Made by a program: the position numbers and the translations under genes
In this document: in pieces, positions 42,621 to 52,123 of the stretch
Position numbering within the stretch: position 1 is the first letter of the stretch
How the letters are laid out: the number at the start of each line of letters is the position of its first letter
The notes under the pieces: generated by a model
Seen by the model: only the letters and a program-made list of their open reading frames with translations
Database searches by the model: none
Told to the model about the DNA's origin: nothing
Assembly (NCBI GenBank): GCA_963709995.1
Contig: CAVPYN010000008.1
Span: 1 to 64,000, forward strand
Source of the DNA: JAUIIK01 sp963709995
Lineage (GTDB): Bacteria > Chloroflexota > Chloroflexia > Thermomicrobiales > CFX8
Reading direction: 5' to 3'
Length of the DNA stretch: 64,000 nt

Positions 42621-43673
42621 ATGTTGCGACGCGCAATTCAGGCCATCGTTGACGGGGAGTCGATGACACGCGACGAGGCCGCGGCTGCAATGCAGATCAT
42701 CATGAACGGGGAAGCCTCCCAGCCACAGATCGGTTCATTTTTGACCGCGCTGAGAATGCGCGGCGAGAGCGACGAAGAACTGGCCGGTTTCGCCGATGTT
42801 ATGCGCGGGAAGGCTGTCATCGTACCTGTTGATGTTGGCTCCGTGCCCTTGGTTGATACCTGTGGAACAGGTGGAGACATCAGCAATTCGTTCAACATAT
42901 CAACGACGGCCGCGTTCGTCGTTGCTGGAGCGGGCGTCAGGGTCGCCAAGCACGGAAATCGCGCCATGACGAGTCGATGTGGTTCTGCGGATGTTCTGGA
43001 GGGTCTCGGGGTCCGGATCGAACTCGAACCAGAGCAAGTCGCCGAGTGTATCCACCGGGTCGGAATCGGCTTCATGTATGCGCCGGCGTTCCATCCCGCG
43101 ATGCGATTCGCCGGACCGGTGCGACGGGAAATCGGTATCCGGACGGTCTTCAACCTTCTCGGCCCGCTGGTAAATCCCGCGGGCGCAACCCATCAGGTCG
43201 TCGGCGTTCCGGATAGCGACACCGCGCAACGGGTCGCGCGGGTGATGGGTATGCTCGGCTCCAGACATGCGCTCGTCGTCCACGCGCACGAAGGCTTGGA
43301 TGAACTCGGGATCGGAGGCAAGAGCACCGTTGCCGAGATGCTGATGCGAGAAAGCGCCTGGGTCACCTCTTACGAAGTCGAACCGGAGCGTTACGGGCTT
43401 TCCCGACACGGCCTGGACGCCATCCGCGGCGGAGGGGTGCAGGACAATGTGCGGATAACCGAGGAGGTGCTCTCCGGGAATCCGGGCGCCCGTCGTGAGA
43501 TCACGCTCCTGAATGCCGGCGCAGCGATCTATGCGGCCGATGCGGCCGTGTCGATCGAGGAAGGGATCAAGCTGGCAGCGCATTCGATCGACAGCGGATC
43601 AGCCGCCCAGAAGGTTAGAGAACTTGTCGAGATAACGACTGCGATGACCAGTCGAGAAACGGTCAGGGTCTAG
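42621..43673 (+). CDS. trpD: Anthranilate phosphoribosyltransferase
   Basis: 350 residues. DTCGTGGDISNSFNIST is the phosphoribosyl-pyrophosphate and metal motif, VAKHGNRAMTSRCGSADVLEGLG the anthranilate/PRPP loop, and FNLLGPLVNPAGA follows. It attaches phosphoribosyl to anthranilate. 18 bases after trpG. Confidence 0.97.
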   Translation: MLRRAIQAIVDGESMTRDEAAAAMQIIMNGEASQPQIGSFLTALRMRGESDEELAGFADVMRGKAVIVPVDVGSVPLVDTCGTGGDISNSFNISTTAAFVVAGAGVRVAKHGNRAMTSRCGSADVLEGLGVRIELEPEQVAECIHRVGIGFMYAPAFHPAMRFAGPVRREIGIRTVFNLLGPLVNPAGATHQVVGVPDSDTAQRVARVMGMLGSRHALVVHAHEGLDELGIGGKSTVAEMLMRESAWVTSYEVEPERYGLSRHGLDAIRGGGVQDNVRITEEVLSGNPGARREITLLNAGAAIYAADAAVSIEEGIKLAAHSIDSGSAAQKVRELVEITTAMTSRETVRV

Positions 43674-43677
43674 CGCG

Positions 43678-44490
43678 ATGAGATTCACAGAAACAGGCAC
43701 TTACCTCGATCGCATCCTCGAGAACACCGAAAATGAGCTGCGCGAGCGCATGTCCGCCCAGCCGGAGCCGGTGCTGGTCGACCGAATGGCTGGACAGGAG
43801 TCGCCGGTCTCCCTCGCCTCGGCGCTGGAGAGATCGGATTCCATTGCACTCATCGCGGAGTTCAAACGGGCTTCGCCATCAAAGGGAACCATCGCTGCGT
43901 CGTCCGATCCTGGCGCCGTCGCAGCGGACTACATCCGAGGAGGATGTGCGGCGATTTCGGTTTTGACGGATGAACGATTCTTTCAGGGTTCGTTGAATGA
44001 TCTGAGGATTGTTTCGGCGAACGCTGGCACTGGAGCCGGTCGGCGACCGGTCCTCCGCAAGGATTTCATCATCTCCCCCTATCAAATCCTTGAAGCGCGC
44101 GCACACGGAGCCGACGCGATTCTGCTTATCGTCGCGGCGCTTTCCGATGACCAGCTGCGCGATCTCTACCTGGTTGCTCGTGAGCATGGGATGGATGCGC
44201 TGGTCGAGGTGCACGATGAATCGGAGCTATCACGGGCGCTCGCGATATCTCCAGCGATAATCGGAGTCAACAATCGAGATCTGCGGACGTTCGAAGTCGA
44301 TCTGGCGACGACGGAATCGATCGCCCAACTCGTTCCGGACGGCGTTTTGATTGTCGGCGAGAGTGGCATTGCCACGCGCGAGGACGTGATACGGCTCGAA
44401 GAGGCGGGCGTGGACGCGGTCCTCGTCGGCGAGTCGCTGATGCGCCAGCGGGACAGGGCAAAGGCTGTCGGCGAGTTGCTTGGAGTATGA
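43678..44490 (+). CDS. trpC: Indole-3-glycerol-phosphate synthase
   Basis: 270 residues. IALIAEFKRASPSKG and VLRKDFIISPYQILEARAHG carry the catalytic Lys/Glu set, with VGVNNRDLRTFEVDL (IGVNNRDL) and VGESGIATREDV phosphate-binding loops. It closes the indole ring. It starts four bases after trpD and overlaps trpF by four. Confidence 0.97.
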   Translation: MRFTETGTYLDRILENTENELRERMSAQPEPVLVDRMAGQESPVSLASALERSDSIALIAEFKRASPSKGTIAASSDPGAVAADYIRGGCAAISVLTDERFFQGSLNDLRIVSANAGTGAGRRPVLRKDFIISPYQILEARAHGADAILLIVAALSDDQLRDLYLVAREHGMDALVEVHDESELSRALAISPAIIGVNNRDLRTFEVDLATTESIAQLVPDGVLIVGESGIATREDVIRLEEAGVDAVLVGESLMRQRDRAKAVGELLGV

Positions 44491-45161
44491 ATGAAGAGCG
44501 ACGAGTCAAGATCTGCGGGGTTTCGGAACCGGCGACGGCACGATTCGCCGCCTGTCTGGGCGCGAACTACGTCGGAATTGTCTTCTACCGGGGCAGCCAT
44601 CGCTACGTCACCCCAGCACGGGCGTCCGAGATAGCAAAGGCCGCGCGTGAACATGGTGGCCCAACGAACACGAAAGTCGTCGGTTTGTTTGTGAATGAAC
44701 CGATCGAACATGTGATGGCGGTTGTTGAGACTGCCGGGCTTGACCTGGTGCAACTCTCCGGCGATGAACCAGCGAGTGATATGCGAGCGTTGCGATCCGC
44801 ATCAATTCCGTTCCTGGCAACGGTGCGAGCTGGATCGGACTCTACGACAGCGGCCCGGGAACGGTTCGCCGAAATCGTAGAGGAGGAGCCGTATGCGGTC
44901 CACCTCGATACCGCTGTGCCGGGAATGTGGGGCGGCAGCGGCGTCGTCGGTGATTGGGAGTTGGCCCGGGATCTAGCCCGGGACTACCGGCTGTTCCTGG
45001 CGGGCGGCCTCGACGTGGGAAATGTCCGGGCGGCGGTCGAGCAAGTACGGCCGTTCGTTGTTGACGTGTCGAGCGGAGTTGAGACGGACAAGATCAAAGA
45101 TCACGAGAAGATACGAGCATTCATCGCCGCGGCTCGCGGCCAGAGAGGTGACCAATCATGA
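44487..45161 (+). CDS. trpF: Phosphoribosylanthranilate isomerase
   Basis: 224 residues. VKICGVSEPATARFAACLGA has the catalytic Cys, YVGIVFYRGSHRYV and the late Asp in VHLDTAVPGMWGGSGVVGDW are family-typical, as is FLAGGLDVGNV at the phosphate site. It starts by ATGA overlap with trpC and itself ends in an ATGA overlap with the ATG of trpB. Confidence 0.95.
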   Translation: MNEERRVKICGVSEPATARFAACLGANYVGIVFYRGSHRYVTPARASEIAKAAREHGGPTNTKVVGLFVNEPIEHVMAVVETAGLDLVQLSGDEPASDMRALRSASIPFLATVRAGSDSTTAARERFAEIVEEEPYAVHLDTAVPGMWGGSGVVGDWELARDLARDYRLFLAGGLDVGNVRAAVEQVRPFVVDVSSGVETDKIKDHEKIRAFIAAARGQRGDQS

Positions 45162-46367
45162 GCGCAACGACCCAGAGCACCGTGCCCGATCGACTCGGGA
45201 GATTTCGGCAGTTTTGGCGGAATCTACGCGCCGGAAACGCTGATGCCTGCCATACGCGAGCTCGAAGCGGCGTATTTCGAAGCGCGTGATGATCCAGCAT
45301 TTCAGGCGGAATTCGACCGTCTTGAATCAGAGTATGTTGGTAGGCCGACACCACTGACCTACTGTGCCAATCTAACGGAGCAGTGGGGTGGACCGAAGAT
45401 CTACCTCAAGCGAGAAGACCTGGCGCATACCGGCGCGCACAAGATCAACAACGTGATCGGCCAGGGGCTTCTGGCGCAGCGCATGGGCAAAGAGAAGGTC
45501 ATTGCCGAAACTGGGGCCGGACAGCACGGTGTGGCCACGGCGACCATCTGCGCCCTGCTCGGCCTGGAATGCAAAGTCTTCATGGGCGAGCTTGACATCC
45601 GGCGACAGTCGTTGAATGTCTTTCGGATGAAGCTGCTCGGCGCTGAGGTAATCCCGGTCAGCTCCGGATCACGTACCTTGAAAGACGCGATGAACGAGGC
45701 CATTCGATACTGGGTCGGCAACGTTGAGTCCACCTACTATCTGATCGGCACTGTTTCCGGCATGCATCCCTATCCGCTGCTGGTGCGAGATTTCCAGTCG
45801 ATCATCGGGCGTGAGGCGCGGGAGCAGTTTCTCGAGCGCGAGGGCCGGTTGCCGGACGCCGTTATGGCGTGCGTTGGCGGCGGTTCCAATGCGATGGGTA
45901 TCTTCCACGCTTTTAGCGACGATTCGTCGGTGGCACTGATCGGAGCCGAGGCAGGTGGATTGGGTTTGGAACCTGGCGCGCACGCCGCGAGTCTGACCGC
46001 GGGCTCGGTTGGGGTGCTGCATGGCGCTCGCACCTACATCCTTCAAGACCAATACGGTCAGATCGAGGAAGCGCATTCAATCTCGGCGGGGCTGGATTAC
46101 CCGGGCGTTGGCCCGGAGCTCTCATATCTCAAGGACTCCGGACGGGCGACGTTTGAGGCGGTGAGCGACGAGGAAGCGTTGAACGGGTTCCAGATGTTGA
46201 CCAGAGCGGAGGGCATCCTTCCAGCTCTTGAGTCGTCCCATGCGGTGTTCCTGGGGAGCAGATATGCCGCTCGGCGCCCGGATGCACATTCGATCATCAT
46301 CAATCTGTCCGGTCGCGGCGACAAGGACATGCATACGATAGCTGAAGCACTGGGGGTGACGCTGTGA
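45158..46367 (+). CDS. trpB: Tryptophan synthase beta chain, apparent +1 frameshift near codon 16
   Basis: Two frames are needed. From ATG 45158 (ATGA overlap with trpF) the frame encodes MSATTQSTVPDRLGRF, the usual TrpB N-terminus, then runs into unrelated sequence and a stop. The frame one base on, through TTTC at 45203-45206, gives FGSFGGIYAPETLMPAI and continues intact to 46367. That part has the PLP Lys in HTGAHKINN, ETGAGQHGVA, GGGSNAMG and the C-terminal SGRGDKDM. The second frame has no ATG, GTG or TTG between the trpF stop and ATG 45243, which would skip the conserved start. It combines indole with serine. Confidence 0.85.
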
Positions 46368-47200
46368 CGGTAAAGGTGACTGGTAGGCTGTCCGACACTC
46401 GCCTCACCCGTCTGTTCTCGTCGGCACGCGAAGAGCAGCGGATTGTCATGATGCCGTTCATGACCGCCGGCTGGCCGGAGTTGGACGACACCGCTCGTCT
46501 GTTTCCTGCTCTGGTTCGAGGAGGCGCGGATTTGATCGAGGTCGGGTTGCCCTTTAGCGATCCAATCGCTGACGGCACCACCGTCCAGAGGGTCAATCAA
46601 AAAGCACTCGAGAATGGCGTGAACGTGCCGATGGCTCTCGACGCGATTCGAGATCTCCGCGCCAGTCAGGGCGTCGAGGTTCCTTTAATCGCGATGGGGT
46701 ATTACAATCCGTTTCTGGCGTACGGCATCGAACAGATTGCCGCCGACGCCCGGGACGCCGGAATCGATGGCTTCATCGTTCCCGATCTGCCGCCTGAAGA
46801 AAGCGACGAGCTACTTGCAGCATGTATCGCGAACGGGCTCCATCTCATCTACATGCTCGCTCCAACGAGCACCGATGAGCGATTTCGGGCTGTGCTCGAA
46901 CGCGCGTCTGGCTTCATCTACCTCGTCTCCCTCGTCGGGATTACCGGGGCGCGCGACAGACTCTGGGAAGGTCTCGGAGATTACGTCGCGCGGGTGCGGA
47001 GGCACACCAGTCTACCGCTAGCGCTCGGTTTCGGGATCTCCAGTCCCGCCCAGGTGGCGGAGGCGGAGAGATTGGTGGACGGCGTCATCTTTGCGAGCGG
47101 CATGCTCAATCACCTTGAAGCAGTTCCTTCCGATCAACTCCCGGACGAAGCCGAGCGCTACGTTCGCTGGCTCCGGGGGAGCGACAATGAGCAATCGTAA
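46364..47200 (+). CDS. trpA: Tryptophan synthase alpha chain
   Basis: 278 residues; GTG start overlapping the trpB TGA as GTGA. MPFMTAGWPELDDTARLFPAL, LIEVGLPFSDPIADGTTVQ (catalytic Glu), GYYNPFLAYG and IVPDLPPEES (catalytic Asp) mark the barrel, with LVSLVGITGARD as the phosphate loop region. It cleaves indole-3-glycerol phosphate and channels indole to TrpB. Confidence 0.97.
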   Translation: MTVKVTGRLSDTRLTRLFSSAREEQRIVMMPFMTAGWPELDDTARLFPALVRGGADLIEVGLPFSDPIADGTTVQRVNQKALENGVNVPMALDAIRDLRASQGVEVPLIAMGYYNPFLAYGIEQIAADARDAGIDGFIVPDLPPEESDELLAACIANGLHLIYMLAPTSTDERFRAVLERASGFIYLVSLVGITGARDRLWEGLGDYVARVRRHTSLPLALGFGISSPAQVAEAERLVDGVIFASGMLNHLEAVPSDQLPDEAERYVRWLRGSDNEQS

Positions 47201-47218
47201 GGAATAGGAAGCACAACG

Positions 47219-47641
47219 TTGGCAGCCGTATGCCGCGCCATTCGAGGGGCGACCACCGCTAGCTCGAACACGTCGGAAGACATTCTTGAAGCAACTCGTG
47301 AGATGATGGAGACGATTTTCGTCCTTAATCGAATGGCGGTTGAAGACGTCATCAGCGCATTCTTCACCACGACGACCGATCTCACGGCGACGTTTCCTGC
47401 TGTCGCCGCTCGTGATCTCGGATTAGACAATGTCGCGTTGATGTGCGCGCACGAAATGGATGTGCCGGGCTCGCTGCGATCGTGCGTTCGGGTGATGCTG
47501 CATGTCAACACAACCTTGCCGGTTGATGAGTTGAAGCATGTCTACCTCCGGGACGCGACGCAACTGAGGCCGGAGTGGGGTCGAGATCCGGTCTCGCCAG
47601 GCAGTTTTCTCGCACAGGAGAACCACTCGCCAGCTTCTTGA
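47219..47641 (+). CDS. aroH: AroH-type chorismate mutase
   Basis: 140 residues; TTG start with AGGAAG ahead. CRAIRGATTASSNTSEDIL carries the active-site Arg, LMCAHEMDVPGSLRSCVRVM the Cys/Glu/Arg set, and HVYLRDATQLRPEW the final Tyr/Arg. This trimeric class rearranges chorismate to prephenate, the branch to phenylalanine and tyrosine. Inclusion in the Trp T-box operon is notable. Confidence 0.95.
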   Translation: MAAVCRAIRGATTASSNTSEDILEATREMMETIFVLNRMAVEDVISAFFTTTTDLTATFPAVAARDLGLDNVALMCAHEMDVPGSLRSCVRVMLHVNTTLPVDELKHVYLRDATQLRPEWGRDPVSPGSFLAQENHSPAS

Positions 47642-47690
47642 CGACGGTTCCGAACAAACAGTTGATACCAGGGAATAGGGGAAGTCTTAG

Positions 47691-48740
47691 ATGATCATCA
47701 TTATGAAACACGGGCACACGCCCGAGCAGCGTGAGGACGTCATCGCCCGGGTCAGGGAAGAAGGACTGGACGTTCATCTTTCTGTCGGCGAGGGCTCGAC
47801 GATCATCGGCGTGATCGGGGTGCCCATCACCGAAAGCCTGAAGTCGGCGATCGAATCCCGTGAGGCCGTCGAGCAGGTCTTCCGGGTAACGAAGCGTTAC
47901 AAGCTCGCCAGCCGGGAGTTTCACCCGGAACCGACGATCATCGATCTGGGCGACGGGGTGTTGATCGGCGGTGACGAGGTCGTCATCATGGCCGGCCCAT
48001 GCTCCGTCGAGTCCGAGGATCAGTTGATGACCGTGGCGGGCGAGGTCAGCCGGGCGGGCGCGAAAGTGCTGCGGGGCGGCGCGTTCAAGCCAAGGACGTC
48101 GCCATATGAGTTTCGCGGTCTCTTCGAGGACGGGTTGAGAATCCTTGCGCAGGCCCGCGAGGAATTCGGCCTGAAGATCATCACCGAAGTCATGACCCCA
48201 TCCGACGTCGAGCTTGTCGGAAAATACACTGATGTTTTCCAGATTGGCGCCAGAAACTGCCAGAACTATGAACTGCTCGAGGAAGTCGGGCGCAGTGGCA
48301 AACCAGCGATGCTCAAACGTGGGATGGCAGTCCAGTATGAGGAGTGGTTGCTCCTTGCTGAATACATTCTCAATCAGGGAAATCCCAATGTGATGCTCTG
48401 TGAGCGGGGCATCAGAAGCTTCGAAACGCTGACACGGAATGTCTTTGACCTGACGGCGATCCCGGTCGTCAAGGATCTGAGCCACCTGCCGATCATTGCC
48501 GATCCCAGCCACGGCACTGGTCACTGGCACCTGATACCGGCGATGTCATGTGCCGCGGTTGCGGCCGGCGCGGATGGTCTCATCATCGAGGTGCATAGCG
48601 ATCCGGGCCACGCGATGTCCGATGGCGCGCAGTCGCTGAAGCCGGAACGGTTCAACGAACTGGTGCCACAGCTCGGGCAGATTGCCGCCGCTCTCGGTCG
48701 GAGTGTCGCCCCGGCTAGCCAGGCGGCAATAGTCCGATAG
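47691..48740 (+). CDS. aroF: 3-deoxy-7-phosphoheptulonate (DAHP) synthase, type I-beta
   Basis: 349 residues. An N-terminal ferredoxin-like regulatory domain (about 1-70) precedes the barrel: IMAGPCSVES, VLRGGAFKPRTSPY, FQIGARNCQNYELL, KPAMLKRGM, and the metal/substrate end ADPSHGTGHW and IEVHSDPGHA(M). It condenses phosphoenolpyruvate with erythrose 4-phosphate, the entry step of the shikimate route. Last gene of the operon. Confidence 0.97.
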   Translation: MIIIMKHGHTPEQREDVIARVREEGLDVHLSVGEGSTIIGVIGVPITESLKSAIESREAVEQVFRVTKRYKLASREFHPEPTIIDLGDGVLIGGDEVVIMAGPCSVESEDQLMTVAGEVSRAGAKVLRGGAFKPRTSPYEFRGLFEDGLRILAQAREEFGLKIITEVMTPSDVELVGKYTDVFQIGARNCQNYELLEEVGRSGKPAMLKRGMAVQYEEWLLLAEYILNQGNPNVMLCERGIRSFETLTRNVFDLTAIPVVKDLSHLPIIADPSHGTGHWHLIPAMSCAAVAAGADGLIIEVHSDPGHAMSDGAQSLKPERFNELVPQLGQIAAALGRSVAPASQAAIVR

Positions 48741-48782
48741 CATGACCCTCGACTAGTTCGTCACCACTGCTTGGCAATGCGG

Positions 48783-48812
48783 GAGCCCGGGAGTCTTCAA
48801 CCCGGGCTCTTT
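48783..48812 (+). terminator. Terminator of the trp/aro operon
   Basis: GAGCCCGGG (48783-48791) and CCCGGGCTC (48801-48809) form a perfect stem around nine bases and are followed by TTT. It is 43 bases past the aroF stop. Confidence 0.88.
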
Positions 48813-48949
48813 CGTTGAAGTTGACGGCTCGCTACGGGCCATGCTACTCGATTGACGAAACCGCTCCGGCGGAATATCTGGATGCGTTGCACACTCAGAA
48901 TTGCTTGCCGATTCGAGTCATCGGCCCATTGCGAGAGGAAAGTCAGAAC

Positions 48950-51900
48950 ATGCCTGATACCGATGTGCTGTTGCATAACCTGAACTGGCGTCTGGTCGGG
49001 CCGTTTCGGGGTGGCAGAGTCGTCGCTGTTGCCGGCGATCCGGTTGATCCGTTGACCGCCTACTTTGGAGCATGCTCCGGCGGTGTGTGGAAAACCCGCG
49101 ATGGTGGCGCGAGTTGGCGGAACGTTTCCGACGGCTTCTTCAAGACCGCGTCGGTTGGGGCGCTGGCAATAGCGGAAGCGGATCCCAACGTCATCTATGC
49201 GGGCATGGGCGAATCATGTATTCGGGGAAATGTCACCCACGGAGATGGCGTCTATCGCTCGAATGATGCCGGCAAGACCTGGAACCACCTGGGCCTTGCC
49301 GATACTCTCCACATCGCACGAGTGCGCGTGCATCCAAGCGATCCGGAACTCGTCTATGTGGCGGCATTCGGGCACGCATTTGGACCTCACCCCGCGCGGG
49401 GTGTCTACCGGTCCAAGAATGGAGGCGGCGACTGGGAACTGGTGCTGCATCGCAACGAGCGCACCGGCGCGTGCGACCTGACGATAGACCCGACCAACCC
49501 TCGCGTGCTCTACGCCGCCCTGTGGGAGGCGCATCGCTCGCCCTGGTCTCTGGTCAGCGGCGGTGAGGGTAGCGGTATCTTCAAGTCCTCTGATGGCGGG
49601 GATAACTGGGTGGAGATTACCAACAATCCTGGGCTGCCGGAAGGATTGATGGGCCGGATCGGGATCGCGGTCTCTCCAGCGAAACCGGATCGAGTCTGGG
49701 CGCTCATCGAATCGAGAAATGGCGGGCTGTACCGCTCTGACGACGCTGGCGCCACCTGGACACTGGTGAGCAAAAAGGCTGACCTGATGCAGCGTCCCTG
49801 GTACTACATGCACATCTTCGCTGATCCGGTCGATCAGGAAACGGTCTATACACTGAACCTTCAGATGTGGCGCTCGACAGATGGAGGCGCGACCCATCAG
49901 GCCATCCCAACCCCGCACGGGGACAACCACGATCTCTGGATCGATCCGGCGAACACAAAGCGCATGGTGCAAGGTAATGATGGTGGTGCCTGCCTTACCT
50001 TTGACGGCGGCGTTACCTGGTCAACGATCTACAATCAGCCAACGGCGCAGTTCTATCATGTGACCACCGACACGCAGTTCCCATATCGGATATATGGCGC
50101 GCAGCAAGACAACACGACGCTCTCAATCCCTAGTTACTCCGACCGTGGCGTTATATCCGCTGACGATACCTATCCGGTCGGCGGGAGTGAGAGCGGGTAC
50201 ATTGCCGTTCGACCGGATGATCCGAGCATCATCTTCGCTGGCGGATATGCGTCGAGGATGACTCGTTACGATCATCGATCTCGCCAGGAGGTGGACATAA
50301 CAGTCTGGCCGGATGATCCGATCGGGTATGGCGCGGAATCAATGAAGTATCGATTCCAGTGGACGTTCCCGATCGCGATTTCCCCGCACGATCCCGATGT
50401 GCTGTATGTGGCGGGGAATCATGTCTTCAAATCACGCACCGGAGGGCAGCGGTTCGAAGTCATCAGTCCCGATCTCACTCGTGGGGATCCGGAGACGCTG
50501 CGACCGTCGGGCGGGCCGATAACGCTCGACAACGTCAGCACCGAGTACTACGGGACGGTCTTCGCGTTCGCCGAATCGAAGGTTCAGGCTGGCGTGCTCT
50601 GGGCAGGTTCGGACGACGGGCTGGTGCATGTTTCGAAGAACGGTGGAGAAACCTGGGAGGACGCGACGCCGCAGATCATCCCGGACTGGTCGCTCATCAG
50701 CATCATCGAAGCATCACCGCATGATGCAGCGACCGCATTTGTTGCCGCGACGCGCTACAAGCTCGACGACTTCACGCCCTACCTTCTTCGCACGACTGAT
50801 TTCGGGCAGACCTGGGAACTGATCACCGACGGCATCGCGCCCGATGACTTCACGAGAGTAGTCCGTGAAGATCCTGCCCGGCGTGGATTGCTCTATGCCG
50901 GCACAGAATCCGGTGTTTTTGTTTCCTGGAATAGCGGAATTAGCTGGCATCGGATGGGTGGGAATCTCCCAACCGTTCCAATTCACGATCTGACCATCCA
51001 CGACAACGATCTGATCCTCGCAACCCACGGCCGATCATTCTGGATGGTGGATGACATCAGTCCCATTCGCCAGTGGGACCAGGTCGACGCTGACGCGCCG
51101 GTGGCGGTGTTCCCGCCTCGCCAGGCGTTGCGTCTCAAACCCACGCGCCGGTGGCCGACGCGCGGGAGCGTTGGCTACAAGGGGTACGTGACGGCCTGGG
51201 GCAACCAGGTCAAGGCTGAAATCATCCCCGATGGCCGGGGAGGGGTCGCGCTTGAACTCTTGGAAGCCGGTGAGAACCCACCTATTGGAGCCATGGTGCA
51301 GTACAGAATCGATAACCCGGCCGGAAATGAAGTCAAGATCAGTTTCCACGATTCGGATGGCATCCTCATTCGCAGCTTTTCCAGTCTGGATGACGAGGGT
51401 CCGAAGGTCGACTCCGCTTCCGGTGTCCACCGATTCGTCTGGGACATGCGCTATCCCGGCGCGACGAAGCTACCCGGAACTGAAGTCGCCTTGTCCGCCT
51501 ATTGGGGTGGCAGCACGATCGGGCCGGTTGCTGTGCCGGGGACATATTCGGTGCGGGTGGATGTCGATGGTCATCACGATGAGCAGTCGTTTGAGATTGC
51601 GAGTGACCCGCGACTGGAGACAACGCAGGACGATTTCCAGGCCCAATTCGATCTCCTGATCGCCATCCGAGACAAGCTTTCCGAGGTGCACGAAGCGGTT
51701 GCGAGCAGCCGGGATCTGCGTGAGCAGATACAGTCGTGGAAGAAACGCTTCGTAGAACAGAACACAGGTGACGAAGTCATCGAAGTCGCCGATCAGCTGC
51801 TGGCGAAGTTGGAAGCGACTGAAGGCAAGCTGGTCGAGTCTCGCAGCACCGGGGGAGCGGATGTCTTTAACTACCCGCCGATGGTCAACCGGAAGTTTGC

Positions 51901-52081
51901 CTCGCTCGCGGACACGGTCGCCTTCGGTGATGCCCGTCCTCCCCAGCAGTGTTTCGATGTGTTTGATGATCTTGCGGCATACGCAAATGAGCATCTGGCC
52001 GAACTGGAAGGGTTGAGAGAGACTGAGTTGGTAAGCCTCAACCGGAAGATCCGGCAGGCGGATGTTGACCCCATTGGCTGA
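48950..52081 (+). CDS. Large sortilin/VPS10-type BNR-repeat (beta-propeller) protein
   Basis: About 1043 residues from ATG 48950 (GAGAGGAAA ahead); the frame is open back to 48815. At least eight Asp-box-like repeats occur (KTRDGGASWRN, RSNDAGKTWNH, KSSDGGDNWVE, RSDDAGATWTL, VSKNGGETWED, RTTDFGQTWEL), giving two propellers across residues 15-740. A beta domain and an alpha-helical end follow (FQAQFDLLIAIRDKLSEVHE). Similar proteins are annotated as glycosyl-hydrolase-like, usually without proof of activity. No signal peptide was seen. Confidence 0.85.
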   Translation: MPDTDVLLHNLNWRLVGPFRGGRVVAVAGDPVDPLTAYFGACSGGVWKTRDGGASWRNVSDGFFKTASVGALAIAEADPNVIYAGMGESCIRGNVTHGDGVYRSNDAGKTWNHLGLADTLHIARVRVHPSDPELVYVAAFGHAFGPHPARGVYRSKNGGGDWELVLHRNERTGACDLTIDPTNPRVLYAALWEAHRSPWSLVSGGEGSGIFKSSDGGDNWVEITNNPGLPEGLMGRIGIAVSPAKPDRVWALIESRNGGLYRSDDAGATWTLVSKKADLMQRPWYYMHIFADPVDQETVYTLNLQMWRSTDGGATHQAIPTPHGDNHDLWIDPANTKRMVQGNDGGACLTFDGGVTWSTIYNQPTAQFYHVTTDTQFPYRIYGAQQDNTTLSIPSYSDRGVISADDTYPVGGSESGYIAVRPDDPSIIFAGGYASRMTRYDHRSRQEVDITVWPDDPIGYGAESMKYRFQWTFPIAISPHDPDVLYVAGNHVFKSRTGGQRFEVISPDLTRGDPETLRPSGGPITLDNVSTEYYGTVFAFAESKVQAGVLWAGSDDGLVHVSKNGGETWEDATPQIIPDWSLISIIEASPHDAATAFVAATRYKLDDFTPYLLRTTDFGQTWELITDGIAPDDFTRVVREDPARRGLLYAGTESGVFVSWNSGISWHRMGGNLPTVPIHDLTIHDNDLILATHGRSFWMVDDISPIRQWDQVDADAPVAVFPPRQALRLKPTRRWPTRGSVGYKGYVTAWGNQVKAEIIPDGRGGVALELLEAGENPPIGAMVQYRIDNPAGNEVKISFHDSDGILIRSFSSLDDEGPKVDSASGVHRFVWDMRYPGATKLPGTEVALSAYWGGSTIGPVAVPGTYSVRVDVDGHHDEQSFEIASDPRLETTQDDFQAQFDLLIAIRDKLSEVHEAVASSRDLREQIQSWKKRFVEQNTGDEVIEVADQLLAKLEATEGKLVESRSTGGADVFNYPPMVNRKFASLADTVAFGDARPPQQCFDVFDDLAAYANEHLAELEGLRETELVSLNRKIRQADVDPIG

Positions 52082-52123
52082 AACCAGGTTCATCGTTGTA
52101 ACTTCCCTGGATTGGAGCATGTC

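Noticed and set aside
45243..46367. trpB starting at ATG 45243
   Set aside because: This would drop the conserved FGxFGG-YxPETL start of TrpB and leave the ATGA-coupled ATG at 45158 unexplained; it has no good ribosome binding site.
47505..48530. Long minus-strand frame opposite aroF
   Set aside because: It is the shadow of aroF and has no recognisable protein.
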